The notes beneath the pieces are model-generated. The model was not told where the DNA came from and made no database searches. It worked only from the letters and a program-made list of their open reading frames with translations. Below are positions 20,609 to 32,950 of a DNA stretch of 64,000 nucleotides, piece after piece. How positions within the stretch are numbered: the first letter of the stretch is position 1; the number at the start of each line of letters is the position of its first letter. A program made the translations under genes and the position numbers. The DNA is from Eutypella sp. D-1 (lineage: Eukaryota; Ascomycota; Sordariomycetes; Xylariales; Diatrypaceae), in the NCBI GenBank assembly GCA_023313575.1, contig JAJTTP010000002.1, positions 3,472,001-3,536,000 on the forward strand, in the 5' to 3' direction.

Positions 20609-23473
20609 ATGAAAAGGTGGCTCGCTTCCGCTCTCCGTACGTGCCCATACCCTTTCCCCATCCTCGTCCCCATCCCCGTGAAGAAGATATACTTACTCAC
20701 ATATTGCATTTTATTCAGTGCTTCTGCAGGTTGTCGCCTTTGCATGTGCCGCCGAGCAGCAACATGTCCTGACAGACGAGGGAGAAAATGATCCAGCTGC
20801 CACGACGACGCCGGCGACATCTGTCGAAACAGATGTGGTCGAGGTTGTTCGTGGTGGATGGACCCCATTCCAATCTGGTACGATACAACACAATACGACA
20901 CACGACAACAATCCTCAATCCTCAGAAGGGAATCGAAGGGAATCGGTTTTATGGCTAACATGTTGACAAGGATGGGAACAATTCAACGATGCCATGGCCG
21001 AATTTCGGAAAGTAAAGGTACCGCACCATCGCAGGGCCAGGAAACAGACTGGAATATTCGGCGCCATCTTTCAATATGCCCTCAAGTCTCTCCCCAGCCT
21101 ACGAGTGAGCGCTCCTCCGCCTCCGCCTCCACAATCCGAACATGCGCCGACGCCCCTTACCGGACATCTGCTCGAGGGCGTGAAACTCCTCCAGAAATCC
21201 GCCGACCAGAACAACACCGATGCTATTTACCTCCTCGCCCAGCTCAACTTTTTCGGGAACTATTCCCACCCCAGGAATTTCCACACTGCTTTCGAGCACT
21301 ATAAGAGACTGGCCGACTTCAATGGTAACAGCTCCGCTCAGTACATGGTCGGCCTCATGTACGCCACCGGCATTGGAGAAGCCGTCGAGCCTGATCAAGC
21401 CAAGGCCCTCCTATACCATACCTTCGCCGCCGACGCCGGCCACACGAGGTCAGAAATGACTGTTGCTGCACGTCACCAAATGGGCATAGGGGTTCCGAAG
21501 AGCTGCGAGATCGCCTCCAAGTACTACAAGAGGGTTGCCGACAAGGCTATGGCTTGGTACCGGTCCGGCCCACCTGGTGGCATGACCCTTAGTCCCGAGT
21601 CCTATCGGATATCGGACGAGTTCGGTGGCGTTTATGGCGAAGGGGCCAGTGTCTACAGTTCCGGAATCAACGCCCTGAAAGCCGTCCCACATAGTGACGC
21701 CAATGCCGCCATCGACGATGTTATAGAATACCTTGACCTCATGTCTCAGAAGGGCGATTTCAAGGCTTCTTATAATCTTGGAAGGATCTACTACGAAGGC
21801 CAGCGAGGGCTCGAGAGGAACGTCGATTTGGCCCGCCGCTACTTTCTCACCGTCACTAGCAAGTACTGGCGGTCTAAGGATGGCCGTGCCGTGGATCAAC
21901 CAAAACCGGGTCTGGATAAATATGCCAGTAAAGCTGCTGGCTATATTGGTCGCATGTGGCTGCGAGGAGAGGGCGTGAAGCAAGACTTTAAGAATGCGCA
22001 CAGGTGGTTCGAGCGCGGCGTCAAGCATGGCGATGCCCAGTGTCAATGGGGCATGGGCATCATGAACCTACATGGTCTTGGAATGACGAAGAATGTGGGT
22101 GCTGCGACTCAGTATTTCCGAGCGGCGGCAGACCAGGATTTCAACGCTGCTCACGTGGCTCTTGGTGCACTTCACCTGGATCAAGGTTCTCCCGAGGATC
22201 TGAAAGTCGCCAATCATTATTTCGAGGCTGCCGTTCGCTGGGGCAACTTCGAAGCACAGTATTATATTGCCGAGATGACTCACTATGGGGTCGGCCGTGA
22301 TAAGACCTGCGGCTTGGCTTTGACGTACTACAAGAATGTGGCTGAACGTGCCGAACCCCTGGTTTCCTCCTGGCACGAGGCCAACCAGGCCTACGATGAC
22401 GGTGATCACGAGCTGGCTCTCCTCGACTACGTTATGGCCGCCGAGCAGGGATACGAGAAGGCGCAAAACAATGTCGCTTTCATCCTCGACCCCACGCAAT
22501 CTGCACTTCCGTTGCCGCCCTGGTTGAAGCATCAGGTCCCCAAGCCAAAGCTTCTGCAGAACCCCGCGCTAGCCCTGCTTTACTGGACTAGATCGGCGAT
22601 CCAGTCCAACATCGACTCTCTGGTCAAAATGGGCGATTACTACCTCAACGGCATTGGTACCGACCGGGCCATCGACAAGGCGGTGCAGTGCTACACGGGG
22701 GCGTCGGAGTACTTCCAGAGCGCCCAGGCTCTATACAACCTCGGCTGGATGCACGAGAATGGCGTAGGACTGAACCAAGACTTTCACTTAGCTAAGCGCT
22801 ACTACGACCAGGCTCTCGAGACCAACGAGGAGGCCTACCTCCCCGTTACCCTGAGCCTACTCAAGCTGCGCGCCCGTAGCGCATGGAACACGTTCACACA
22901 CGGACGGATAAATTCCATCCAGGATGAGCCTTGTAAGTTGGCAAGCCTTCCTCCGTCTCCTCTCTTCATATCATCTATATTTGTTTCGGAGGCTCTTATA
23001 CGTACGCGTTGCTAACATCCCCGATAGCGAAGAAAAAGGACTGGACGCTCGGCGATTGGATTGCGAACTTCTTACAGGAGGACGCGTACTACTACGATGA
23101 TGACGGCGCGTACGACGACTACTACGAGGACGATGGCAGCGCGGGCGGTGGAATGACGGGCAGCGACGGGCAACCGATGGGCGGCGACGGCGCCGACGAC
23201 TACAGCGACGAGGGCGTCCTCGAGAGCCTCGTGATCCTCGGCCTCGCCGCCACCATCGTCTTCCTCATGTACTACCGCGCCCAGAGACAGCAGGCGCACC
23301 GCGAGAGGGTGGCCCGCGAGGACGCCGCCAGGCGGCAGCAGGAACAACAAAACCAGAATCACAACCCCCCGGCGGCGCAGCGGGGTGCGGGGATTAACGG
23401 CTTCTTCCCCGGGGCCGGGGCCCCGCCCCCGGGTTTTGCGCCGTGGGCCGCGCCTGGCGGCGTGGGGCATTGA
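20609..23473 (+). CDS. hrd3: Hrd3/SEL1L-like ER-associated degradation receptor
   Basis: Four exons (20609-20636, 20719-20877, 20971-22932, 23028-23473) give 864 residues. The 28-base first exon plus the next produces a clean signal peptide (MKRWLASALLLLQVVAF), which decides the first splice. The luminal part carries many Sel1 repeats (for example AQYMVGLMYATGIG, AGYIGRMWLRGEGV, CQWGMGIMNLHGLG, ALYNLGWMHENGVG). An acidic Tyr/Asp linker and one membrane helix (SLVILGLAATIVFLMYY) come near the end, followed by a basic, Pro/Gln-rich cytosolic tail. This is the layout of Hrd3, which recruits misfolded luminal proteins to the Hrd1 ubiquitin ligase. The third intron has CTAAC in GCTAACATCCCCGATAG. 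A Pro-rich tract near 21110 is an odd insertion before the first repeat. Confidence 0.93.
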
Positions 23474-24519
23474 TATTGATATTGATTGATCGAGCCGGGT
23501 CTGGGTTGTTGGGATGGCATGGATGCATGGATGGATCGGGTCATATTGTTGTATGTATTTATATCAGCGAGAGCGTTGTTAGTTTGGTGAGTCGGTCGTT
23601 CGTGTTGTCGTGTGCTGTATGGGATGGGATACATACATACATACCATACGTTACCGTCCTGACACATGACATACATGCATACAATATCTTCACACCCATC
23701 CACTCATCCCAATTAACCACTCTTACCACACTACCTACCCCTTTACATGTTGTGTTGTGTTGTCTTGGGAAGCGGATAGCGGGTTTCTGTCGAAGCGTGT
23801 GTTAAATTAGGTAACTAGGTGAAAGGGAGCGAAGTACGGCATAACATAACATAGCATATATAAGATGGCAGGCCAGGCCAGGCAAGGCAAGGCATAGCGG
23901 AATACATACGTATCATGGGGAGGACAGCGTGTATGTTCTGGGGTTGGGGTTGGTTAAATGGATTATCATAGCGTTTCGTTCTGTTTTTTTATGGATGAGT
24001 ATGATAGATATTTTCTTCTGTGGTTCTGCGGCTTGTTATCGAGGTGTTTTCGTTGTCGTCGCTCCTTTGGTCCTTTGGTGATGCGTAGGTATGTTGGTTA
24101 TAATTATATTATCGCATCCTTACTGACTGAAGACCTTACAATTCTGACGATGCTTACTGGTGTATATTCATTCATCATGTCTACGTAGCAAAGGCCTGGA
24201 AGTGGACGGCGGTAAAGAATATAATTAAAAGGCGTATATTATCGCTGTTGATAGCGTGTTAAATCCCGAGGTTATAGCCAGACGAAGTATATATAATAGC
24301 AGCAATGTAATAGGTATACAACTTAATTTATATACACTTTTAAAATACAATATTATAATTTGCTGAATGTTTCAAAAACAGCTCAATGAAGAATTGCTAT
24401 AATAACTGTTTATCTTACTGCGGCATTACGCCTTTATAAAACGAGTATGCATTACAATGTGTCTTTAACCCCTATCCGAAGTTACAGCACGACCAGAGTG
24501 TTCAAGAAGTTAAGTTTTA
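23474..24519. other. Intergenic with AT-rich island
   Basis: This is the 3' flank of hrd3 and of the convergent leucine-rich gene. Tetranucleotide reiterations (TATTGAT, CATACATAC) follow the hrd3 stop. From about 24190 to 24450 base composition becomes strongly AT-rich, unlike the flanks, with no open frame. This may be a decayed insertion or a long 3' spacer. Confidence 0.5.
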
Positions 24520-25844
24520 TCAAGCCAATCCCGTCCAACACGTGCAGACTAAGGCGGCAAAGGAGTCTTCAGCTACCACGTCGAACGAGTCGAGATTAGG
24601 CGCCAATTCCTTCACCAACCGGGCAGCATTTGTTGCCTGCCTGTCCGTATTGCCGTCTGCAGGCGGCACTAATGCCCCTAACACAAGATCCCGCAGTAAG
24701 GGAAAAGACACGCCGCTTCCTTCGAGATTTTGCAAGTCATAGGATCCCCAGATCTCGCAGTCTGTCATACCACCCCCGCCGCATCTTTGGCCTAGCCCGA
24801 CGAGTGCGGCCTCCGTCAATGCGCACTTGAATGCTAGACGTAGGACCCTGAGGTTAGGAACAGCCTCGGCAATTGTGGCTATATGAGTACTTTCTAGTTC
24901 GGGAGCTCGCACATGGCCTGTTATTTCTAGTTGCGACAGGTGAGGAAGCCCTTGTGCGAGATGCACCAGTTCGCTGGGGTCGATCGATGCCTCCTCCGTC
25001 GCCGAGTATCTCAGTTTCAGAATACGTAGATGTGGACTGCAGGCGGGTATGTCTTGGAGAAAACCATGCGACCCGGTAGAAGTAGCAGAGCCATTGCTTA
25101 TAATGGTAGCCTCTAGGTGGGTGAGTTGGCGTAAGTGAGGTAGAAGGCGCACAAATCCGTCAAAAGTGGCCGTGCAAACGAGCTTGTCAAGACGGGGAAA
25201 GAGCCGCTGCGCTTCACCTTCACCATGATTCTTCTTCTTCTTGGTGTGCTGGCGGCTTTCCGCCAAGGATACAAGCTCTGCAGTTATCGCGTGCTGAGAT
25301 TCTAAAGACTGCAATGTAGACCGCGAGGCGAGAGCGACGAAAACGTCGTCGTTGATTGCCCGCGACATGCCGTACATGATGGACACTCGCTTCAGGGAAT
25401 GGGCGCCTTTGAGGAACCGGAGGAATGCTTCTGCGGAGATTAAGGCGCGCGGATTGTCTATTAGAAGATCCTCGAGCTGTGGACATGATTCCTAGTGTGG
25501 TGTGAAATTTCGTCAGTGGATGAGCTCTCTTGTACTTAGACCAAACACCGGCATACCTGAAGCATTTCCAAAAACCGATCAGAAACCGGTCCTCCGTAGA
25601 ACAGAAATTCTTTCAGAGCAGACTGGAGATAGGGCATCAAGGATTCCTCCTCATTCTGATCCGATGCATCCAATACCAGGCGTTCCAGCACCGGGAACTT
25701 AATCCCCCTGAACGCACCGTGGTGCATGGCGTCGTCGGCCGCAAACTCTAAGCTGTGAAGGCTTTCGGCGCGATGCTGGAGTTGCTGCGGGTCCTGCTCT
25801 GCTAGGAGAGCAAGAGTAGGGACTGATATGTCGGCTTTTGCCAT
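24520..25844 (-). CDS. Leucine-rich-repeat-like protein without visible F-box
   Basis: Two exons (25844-25557 and 25491-24520) give 419 residues; the junction joins RFLEMLQ to ESCPQLEDLLIDNPRALI in frame. The chain is built of irregular leucine-rich units (PVLERLVLDASD, CPQLEDLLIDNP, PHLRQLTHLEATII, SPHLRILKLRYSATEE, LPHLSQLEITGHV, VPNLRVLRLAFKCALTE, PLLRDLVLGALVP), as in the C-terminal half of many fungal F-box/LRR proteins. No F-box precedes them from this start. It may therefore be an F-box-less LRR protein, or upstream exons may have been missed. A Lys run (HTKKKKNHGEGE) breaks the repeats near 25230. Its function is unknown; a substrate-binding role is inferred only from the fold. Confidence 0.7.
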
Positions 25845-26631
25845 GACTTGTTGTCTGTCTGTTTGTTGTTGTGTTTGTGCTGTGCTGTCTAGATTTTTTG
25901 AGACAGAGTGTTAACGAGCCGAGAGTGATCCGGGTCAGAGAAACTTACTATTAGCTTAGGTTTTCCGAGAACTGTGTTTGAAGTTTGGAGAGGGCAGGGA
26001 CTGTGGGTAAAGAAAGAAGGTGCCGACTGCAGTTGCGAACTACCATCTGTCTACATCTCTGCACCCCTGGTGGCAGTGCAAATTGCGGCTAATGGTAGTT
26101 AATAGGATCTCAGGTAAAATGATTCATCGGCGTGGCTTTGGGGGGATCATTATCGGTATGACTCTATCGGCGTGGCCTTGAAGGATCGTGCACGGTATCG
26201 GCGCAAAGGATTGGGGGGGGGGGGGGGGGGCTTGGGGTTTGGGAACATAACCACTGGAAAAAGGGGGGCTCTGTCAGGGGGCCAGGGGCAGGGGTACGGC
26301 CATGTGACTGCGCGGGGGTCTATGCATATATGACTTGAATCCCCTCAATTTTTCCAAGGTTAGGGTTACGGCACCGATTTTTAAACGATGACGTCCCAAG
26401 CTCTCAACACTGAAATTCGCATTCGGCCTTTGTTTTTTCTAGGTTAGGGTAGATATCCCCATCCCGTTCCATCTGTACACTTTCCTTTCCATTCCTTTCC
26501 TTTCTACTATCGCACCTATTTAAACCGTAGCACCGGCTGGCAACATCGTATATCGCGCGCGTATCGGTTCCATCTAGTGCAACTCCCCCCCTTTCCCTTG
26601 CATGCCCCCATTTTATTATATTCGGCCCGGA
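25845..26631. other. Intergenic with poly-G run and telomere-like words
   Basis: This is the promoter side of the leucine-rich gene and the 3' flank of the alanyl-tRNA synthetase gene. It includes imperfect direct repeats of TATCGGCGTGGC (near 26126 and 26168, with a shorter TATCGGCG near 26196), an 18-base G run at 26213-26230, and GGTTAGGGT words near 26359 and 26442. Confidence 0.55.
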
Positions 26632-29600
26632 TCATAGCTTCAGCTTCTCGGCGATCCACCGCTCAGCGACGGCGACGGCCTCGTCGATGCGGTCGGCGTT
26701 GGTGCCCTGGCCCTGGCGCGTCGGTTCCTTGCCGCCTGCCTTGCCGCCCACTACCTCCGTCACCGCTGACGCCCACTGCTCCGCCGTTATGCCTTTGGAT
26801 GCGAGGTCCTGTTTGTTGGGGGGGATGCGTTAGCGATGGCTTCTGACTTTTTCATCATCACGAGGGGACAAGGGAAGGGGGGAGGGGGGGTTGCTTACAG
26901 TACCGACGTAGACGCCGTGGACGACGGCACCCTCCTCTTTGCTGCCGCCGAATAAGTATACGGAGCGCTGCTTGTCTTTGGTCTTGTAGTGGTTCATGAC
27001 GTCGGCGACGGCCTTGGCATTAGCAGAGATGGGGAGGTGACCGACGAAGAAGCCGTTCTTGGCGGCCTCGTTCGCGTTGCCCTCAGTAGCGGCGGCGGTG
27101 AAGTGCGCGGACACGGCGTCGAGGGCGGTCTTGCTCTCGGCCTTCTGGCGCTTCTTCTGCTCGTCGACGACGTCCTTGGATACCTTGGCGAAGCGCTTCT
27201 TGAGGGCGTCCTTGGCGAGGGAAGAGGTGACGAGGGAGTTGAGGTCGACGGTCGCGGCCTTGAGCTCGGCCTCCTTGGCGGGGCCGAAGGGCAGGGCATC
27301 GAGGGCGGAAATGCGGGCGTCGAAGTCCTCCGCCGCGCGCTGCGCCTGGTGCGCCGCGTCGCCCGTGAACGCGACGATGCGGCGGATGCCCTTGGCGATG
27401 CCGCTCTCCTCCACGATCACCAGGTCCTTGATGATGCCCGTCTGGTCCACGTGCGTGCCGCCGCAGAACTCCACGCTCACCTTGCGCCACTCCGCGCTGC
27501 TGGGGTTCTCCAGCAGCATGTCCACGTCGATGCCGACCGACACCACGCGCACCGGGTCCGGGTACGTCTCGCCGAAGACGGCGCGCACGCCGTTGATCTC
27601 GCGCGCCCGCGCGAGCTCCACGTCCTTGGAGAAGATCTGCGAGTTTTGCCGGATGTACGCGTTCGACATGTCCTCGATCTTCCGCAGCTCCTCCAGCGTC
27701 ACCCCGGATTTGTGCGAGAAGTCGAACCGCAGCTTGTCCTGGTCCACCAGGGAACCCTTCTGGTTGACCTCGTCCCCGAGCACTTCTCTTAGCGAGTGGT
27801 TGAGGATGTGCGTTCCGGTGTGGTTGTTCCGGATGGGTTGCCGCCGCAGCTCGTCGTATTCGCAGATGACCTCGTCGCCGGCGTTCAGTTCACCGTAGTC
27901 TAGATATCCGTTGTGGACGATGTACCCTCCGTACTGCTGCACGTCGAGAACCTTGAACTCCGCAACATCGTCGATGACTATTTTTCCAGTATCCGCCACC
28001 TGGCCGCCCTGTTCAGCGTAGAAGTTGGTCCGGTCTAGTAGGAGACCGAATGGCGTGTTCGGCGGAATTTCTTTCGTAGACTTGCGGAACTCTGTGCCAG
28101 TAAAGACGTATTGCACCTTGGCGACGGTATCCCCTTTGAGGAACTTAGGCTCATCGTTGGGAACAGGGGCTTGCAGCTGGTCCTTGAGCTCGGCAATCTG
28201 GTGGACGTTGAGCTTGGCAAAGGTCTGGACGGACTCCTTAACGGCCTTGCTAGCCTCCCGAGCCTTCTCCCTGGCGACCGCGACTTCGTTCTCGTCGATC
28301 GACAGCCCCCGCTCCTCGGCCATCAGCTTAGTGAGGTCTTCGGGGAAACCGAAGGTGTCGTATAATCTCCAGACGTCGGCTCCAGAAAGCTTCTTAGACC
28401 CATTGTTGACGGCCTGCGCAGCGTATTTCTCGAACTGTTTTTCTCCGCGGTCTAACGTCCTCGCGAAGGCCTCTTCTTCCTCGTCTAAGATTTCCTTGAT
28501 ATCCTGCTCCTTCCTTACAATTTCAGGGAACTGCTCGCCCATCTGGGCTACTAGGGCAGGCAGGATCTTGGAGAAGAATGATCCGATATCCGCGTTGAAA
28601 TATTTTCTCGCATAGCGCGATCCTCTCCGAAGCACACGACGAACGACGTAACCCCTACCCTCGTTGTTTGGCACGGCGCCATCTGATATGGCGAAAGTAA
28701 GGAGTCTGATATGGTCGGCAATGACGCGGTAGGCGGTATCTATGCCGTCCGCGTCGTCCGGCCCATACTTGTCGGTATATGGCCGGGCTCCTGTAACTTC
28801 CTGGATCCTGTTAAATAGGGGAGTGAAGATGTCGGTGGCGTAGTTGGAGTCCTTGTTTTGTAGGGCGGATACTAGACGCTCGTAGCCCATGCCGGTGTCA
28901 ATATGCTTCGCAGGTAGGGGCTTCAGAGACTTGTCCGGCTGGCGGTCGTATTGCATGAAGACGTTGTTCCAGACCTCGACGACGAGGGGGTCATCGGCGT
29001 TGACAAGATGGGCGGCATTCCGGCCTCCAACCTTGTCGTAGTGGATCTCACTGCAGGGGCCACAAGGACCCTGGTCGCCCATTTCCCAGAAGTTGTCCTT
29101 CATGTTCCCGGGCAAGATGTGATCTTCGGGCACGCCGACGGCCTTCCATAGCTCCTTGGCTTCCAGGTCGGGCTCGAGGTTGTATTCGGGATTTCCTTCG
29201 AAATAGGTGACATATAACCTTGCGGGGTCGAGACCGAAAACTTTGGTGAGAAGTTCCCAGGACCACTCGATAGCCTCTTTCTTGAAGTAGTCGCCAAATG
29301 ACCAGTTGCCCAACATTTCGAAGAAGGTCTGTCGGTGATGTCAGTCGCTTCTCTCTGGGGTTTACGGAGCTTCGTGAAAGCTTCGCGGGAAGAGAAACAT
29401 ACGTGATGGTAGCTGTCTTTGCCGACATCGTCGAGGTCCTAAGGGGAATGTGATCAGTTTGCTTCAGGCTATGGTGAATGGTCGAACGGAGGCGCATACA
29501 TTGTGTTTTCCCCCGGCGCGTATACACTAGATGGCAACAAAAACAATGTCAGTTTCTAAGTCGAAGCTAGAGAGATAATGGGACATAAGGAGGCATGATA

Positions 29601-29980
29601 CCTTTTGGGTATCAACCGCGCGCTTCACTTTGGAGAGAGGATCGGTGCTGGCAATGGTTCCGAGAAAGACAGGCTTGAACTGGTTCATGCCAGCATTGGT
29701 GAAGAGTAGGGTGGGGTCATTATGGGGGACAACCGACGATGAGGGCACTGGGATAAAAGTTGAAAATTAGTATTTTTTGGGCGAAAGATGGGAGGGGCAA
29801 AGCCGGCTCGAAATTTGTAGTTCGCAGACGTAATAAACCATGATTCGCAAAAAGGAAAAAAAGAATGGTTATATAAAATAATATGAACATGATCGTACCC
29901 AAAGTGTGACCTCTCTCTTTAAAAAAGTCGAAAAATGTGTTGCGAACCTTGACGCCGGTCCATTCTGGGGTTGATGCCAT
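26632..29980 (-). CDS. ala1: Alanyl-tRNA synthetase
   Basis: This enzyme charges tRNA-Ala. Six exons (29980-29899, 29747-29602, 29526-29500, 29438-29403, 29328-26899, 26808-26632) give 965 residues, the expected length. The tiny middle exons encode CIRAGGKHN and [12 protein letters not shown] and join into [16 protein letters not shown] (motif 2 region), so class II core motifs are intact. The editing domain has [10 protein letters not shown] (HxxxH) and the downstream [11 protein letters not shown] zinc-type motif. The C-terminal domain ends in the separate last exon (RQGQGTN, then [11 protein letters not shown]). The chosen ATG has a good context (A at -3, G at +4). Upstream the same frame stays open for 176 more codons to another ATG at 30508; see the separate entry on a mitochondrial form. 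Confidence 0.95.
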
Positions 29981-30508
29981 TTTGGTGGTGTTGGTGATGG
30001 CGGGGTTGACAGGGTTGTTGCGATAATGCGCCGCCGATCTTGAAAAGAAACGGCGCGCTGGGGAAGAAATCGAGGAGAAGTGTTGTGCTTGTGTCTGTTG
30101 TTGTAGTTTGCCAATGTTGTTGCTGTTGGTACAAATGGTGGTGGTGGTGGTAGTGGTGGTGGTGGTAGTGGTGGTGATGTTAATATTATTCAGAAAGGGG
30201 GATGAAAAGCCGCGATATGGGAATAAATCGATATGACTACAATGATGGTGGGGTAATCGGCGGTGGTGGTGGTTGTGGTGGTGGTGGTGCTGCTGATAGT
30301 GCTGATGCTGGTTGTTACTAAGTACCACTACCCCCGATGCCGTTGTGGGGGTTCTACTGTGGGCTGCAGGTGATAAGGAACCGCCGTAGAAAGTTCTACA
30401 ACTCGGTAGTAAGTACCTTGGGTACCTGCCCAGACTGCCCAGGGAATTGTAGGAGGAGAGCCTCTGGTATGAGTCAAGCCGCCTATAAACGGCGAGGTCC
30501 CGTCTCAT
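29981..30508 (-). CDS. In-frame N-terminal extension of AlaRS, candidate mitochondrial form
   Basis: This 176-codon stretch is open and in frame with the AlaRS ATG at 29980. Its last part (SPARRFFSRSAAHYRNN, then PVNPAITNTTK) is Arg/Ser/Ala-rich with no acidic residue, like a mitochondrial targeting peptide. The middle encodes His-rich and Thr-rich runs from GGT/GTG microsatellite DNA. The upstream ATG at 30508 has a poor context (C at -3), which would favour leaky scanning. One gene supplying both cytosolic and mitochondrial AlaRS from alternative starts is established for yeast ALA1. No second AlaRS is visible here. Whether translation begins at 30508 or at a near-cognate codon closer to 29980 cannot be told. 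Confidence 0.5.
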
Positions 30509-30818
30509 TGGAATTTGAACATTCGTTTCTCCTTCGGATTCAATCCCTCAGATGTCTCTGGCTCGATCGCGGGAATTTGATTGTTTCCGAATCTTAAAAA
30601 AAGAACATAAATAATAATTCTCCTTAAACCCCCGAAACGCGGGTTTATTGGAAGAGCAACGATTGAAACTCTGAAGCTGCAGAGAGAATTTGTCCACAGT
30701 ACCTATTCCATTGCGCTAAGAAAACAAAAGGACTCGAGAGAGAAGGGGAAAAAAAAGTACTTAAGTAACTTATTAGCCAGCACCTAAAAAAAAAACGAGC
30801 ACTTCCAGGGCAGTCGGG
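30509..30818. promoter_or_regulatory. Divergent promoter of AlaRS and the disordered-protein gene
   Basis: About 310 bases separate the upstream AlaRS ATG from the start of the + strand gene, so both promoters must lie in or overlap this interval. A-rich tracts (30594-30615, 30748-30757, 30785-30795) flank a T/C-balanced core. No individual site can be named. Confidence 0.5.
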
Positions 30819-31977
30819 ATGATGGAAATTTACCCTGCACCAAACTCCCCGCACCACCAATTCGCATCCCACCAATTCGATCATCAGTTCCACGCCGCTA
30901 GCGGTACCGGAGCGGCTCCCAATTATTACCCTCCAGCTTCTTCCATTGTCCCTGCTGCTTCCACCACTACTCCCACTTTTATTACTAATAACCCGGGCCT
31001 TACGCCTACCGCCCCTATGACCACCCCAATGACGAATATCACCGGCATTAGTGGTGGTGGTGGTGTTGGTGTTAGTGGAAGTAGTAGTAGCTATAGCCAT
31101 CCTTATAATTCTCCCAACTCATTCCCAATGTCACCCGCGACGACGACGACAACAACAACAACAACACCCAGTGGCAAGTCCCCGCGCAAAAGGAAAGCCG
31201 AGACCCAGGAAAACGAGAGGCTTTCTAAGAGACTGAGCTTGCTCAACCTCGGTATGTTTACTTATGTTTGCTACCTATATACGATTGACTATTCGCATAC
31301 CTACTAACACGAACGGCCTCGCCTCGACAGAGAAAAATGGAAACAAACTCTACGTACCGGTCGAGAGCCCACAGCTCAGGCCTACCACTGTGACCGGGAC
31401 CGGAAACCCGCCTCCCAGTCCCATAAGCCCTCTCCCGCAACCCTCGCTGCCGCCGCAACCAGGCCCCGGCAGCGGCAGCAGCGGCGGCGAGAGCATGCAC
31501 CTAGACGACACGAAGCACAAAGTCTACATCTACGACCTCGACGACGAGCTTTCCTCCTCCGACAACGAATCCACCGAAAACGAAAACAGTGCCCGCCTGG
31601 TCTTCCTCCCCGATATCGAACGCCACCTCCGCCAAAACCGCATCCCGCCCGCCGTCCTGGCGAACCGCGACGGCGAGCTCGCGGGCCATTGCGCTGAGGA
31701 CATGCAGTTGGTCCTGTACCGCGAGGCGCCGGCCGCCCTGTCCGTGCCCGAGGAGCTGGATGGTGTGCGGCGCGCTGTTCTTGAGGCGAGACGGCGGTTG
31801 CGCGAGAGACGGGCTGATGATGATGCTGAGCCTTCGACTACGCCGGCGCCTGGGTCTGTGATGTTGGGAGCGGATGATGTTATGGTTGATGATGATGCGT
31901 CGGTTGCTGCTGCCGGTGGTGGTGGTGGTGTGGAAGATGATCAGGACCACGATCCTGATGCCATGGAGATGGATTAA
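30819..31977 (+). CDS. Conserved fungal protein of unknown function, largely disordered
   Basis: Two exons (30819-31251 and 31331-31977; GTATGT donor, TCGACAG acceptor) give 359 residues. The N-terminal half is low-complexity (Ser, Thr, Pro, His, Gly; one Thr run from ACG/ACA repeats) and ends with a basic nuclear-type patch (SGKSPRKRKAE) and SKRLSLLNLEKNGNKLYVPV. After a Pro-rich linker comes a compact, apparently ordered block: HKVYIYDLDDELSSSDNEST, LVFLPDIERHLRQNRIPPAV, MQLVLYREAPAALSVPEELD and VRRAVLEARRRLRER. The tail is acidic. I remember similar blocks from filamentous ascomycete proteins but no function. It may be nuclear from the basic patch; nothing more can be claimed. Confidence 0.7.
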
Positions 31978-32950
31978 GCTGGTTATGACGTCTACATACA
32001 GACGGGTTGGCCGACCATCCCATCCATGTCTGGTTTCATATACAACGCGACGACCCATTGCGCGATCTACTGTTTTCAGTTCTGATTTTTAGCCAGCGAT
32101 TTCTCATATCGATATGTAGATACCCCCACGGAGTTAGGGTGTCTGTCCAATCAATGTGCATACAATACATATATAACGCCTATATCTATTCAGTGTGGGC
32201 AGTCTCACGTGCAGAAATATCACACATATTTTATATAAAGTATTACCATTTCTTCTTCTTTTCTCCATCTTCATGAACAGGCGGACGGCATTGACTTCTT
32301 CTCAATATGGCGCGTCCTGTATCTAGCTAGTACTTAAGCTTCCTTTTTAGTTTTGACCGGGAAATGAGAAATCCCGATTTGCCTGGCGCCCCCCCTGGAA
32401 TTATTTTTCCTGTCTGTCTGTCTGTCCGTCCGTCCGTCATCGATTACGTACTGAACTTAAAATAAAAAGTATGCACAAAGTAAGTAGGAAAACATGGTAT
32501 CCATAGCAAACCCCCCCTTTCCCTCTCTCTTCGGGGGGTGGGATAAAGGCTAAAGAGAAATCTGTTGGATGTTGAGCTGAGCGGAGGGGAGGCCAAACGG
32601 AAGCCGGGATAGAAAGAATAGTCATAGCTCGCCAAGAACAAGAAAATCCGGGGGGAGGGCCGCACACGCTTCTTCCTTTTGCCTTTTCATGATGATGATG
32701 ATGGTCCGTGGTGATGTCTGTGTGTGTACCTGATATCATATCATTCCTCTTCAGCCCACCACCCATTCCCTTTTCCACTAATTCCACCAGGGGCATCAAT
32801 TCACCGTTCCGAGCCGTCCATGTATGTTGGTTTAGTTTATCCGATTGTTCATGTACACATCCATACCAAAGAACCTCCCTTCCCTCCTTCCCACCAAGCC
32901 CATCCCATTATCCCCTCGTATCATGAAAAGAAAGAAAAAAAATCATCCAT
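31978..32950. other. Convergent 3' spacer
   Basis: This lies between the disordered-protein gene (+) and the RCR-like gene (-). It contains TGTC/CGTC tetranucleotide repeats (32410-32438), a TGATGA run near 32690, and no supported coding frame. Confidence 0.5.
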
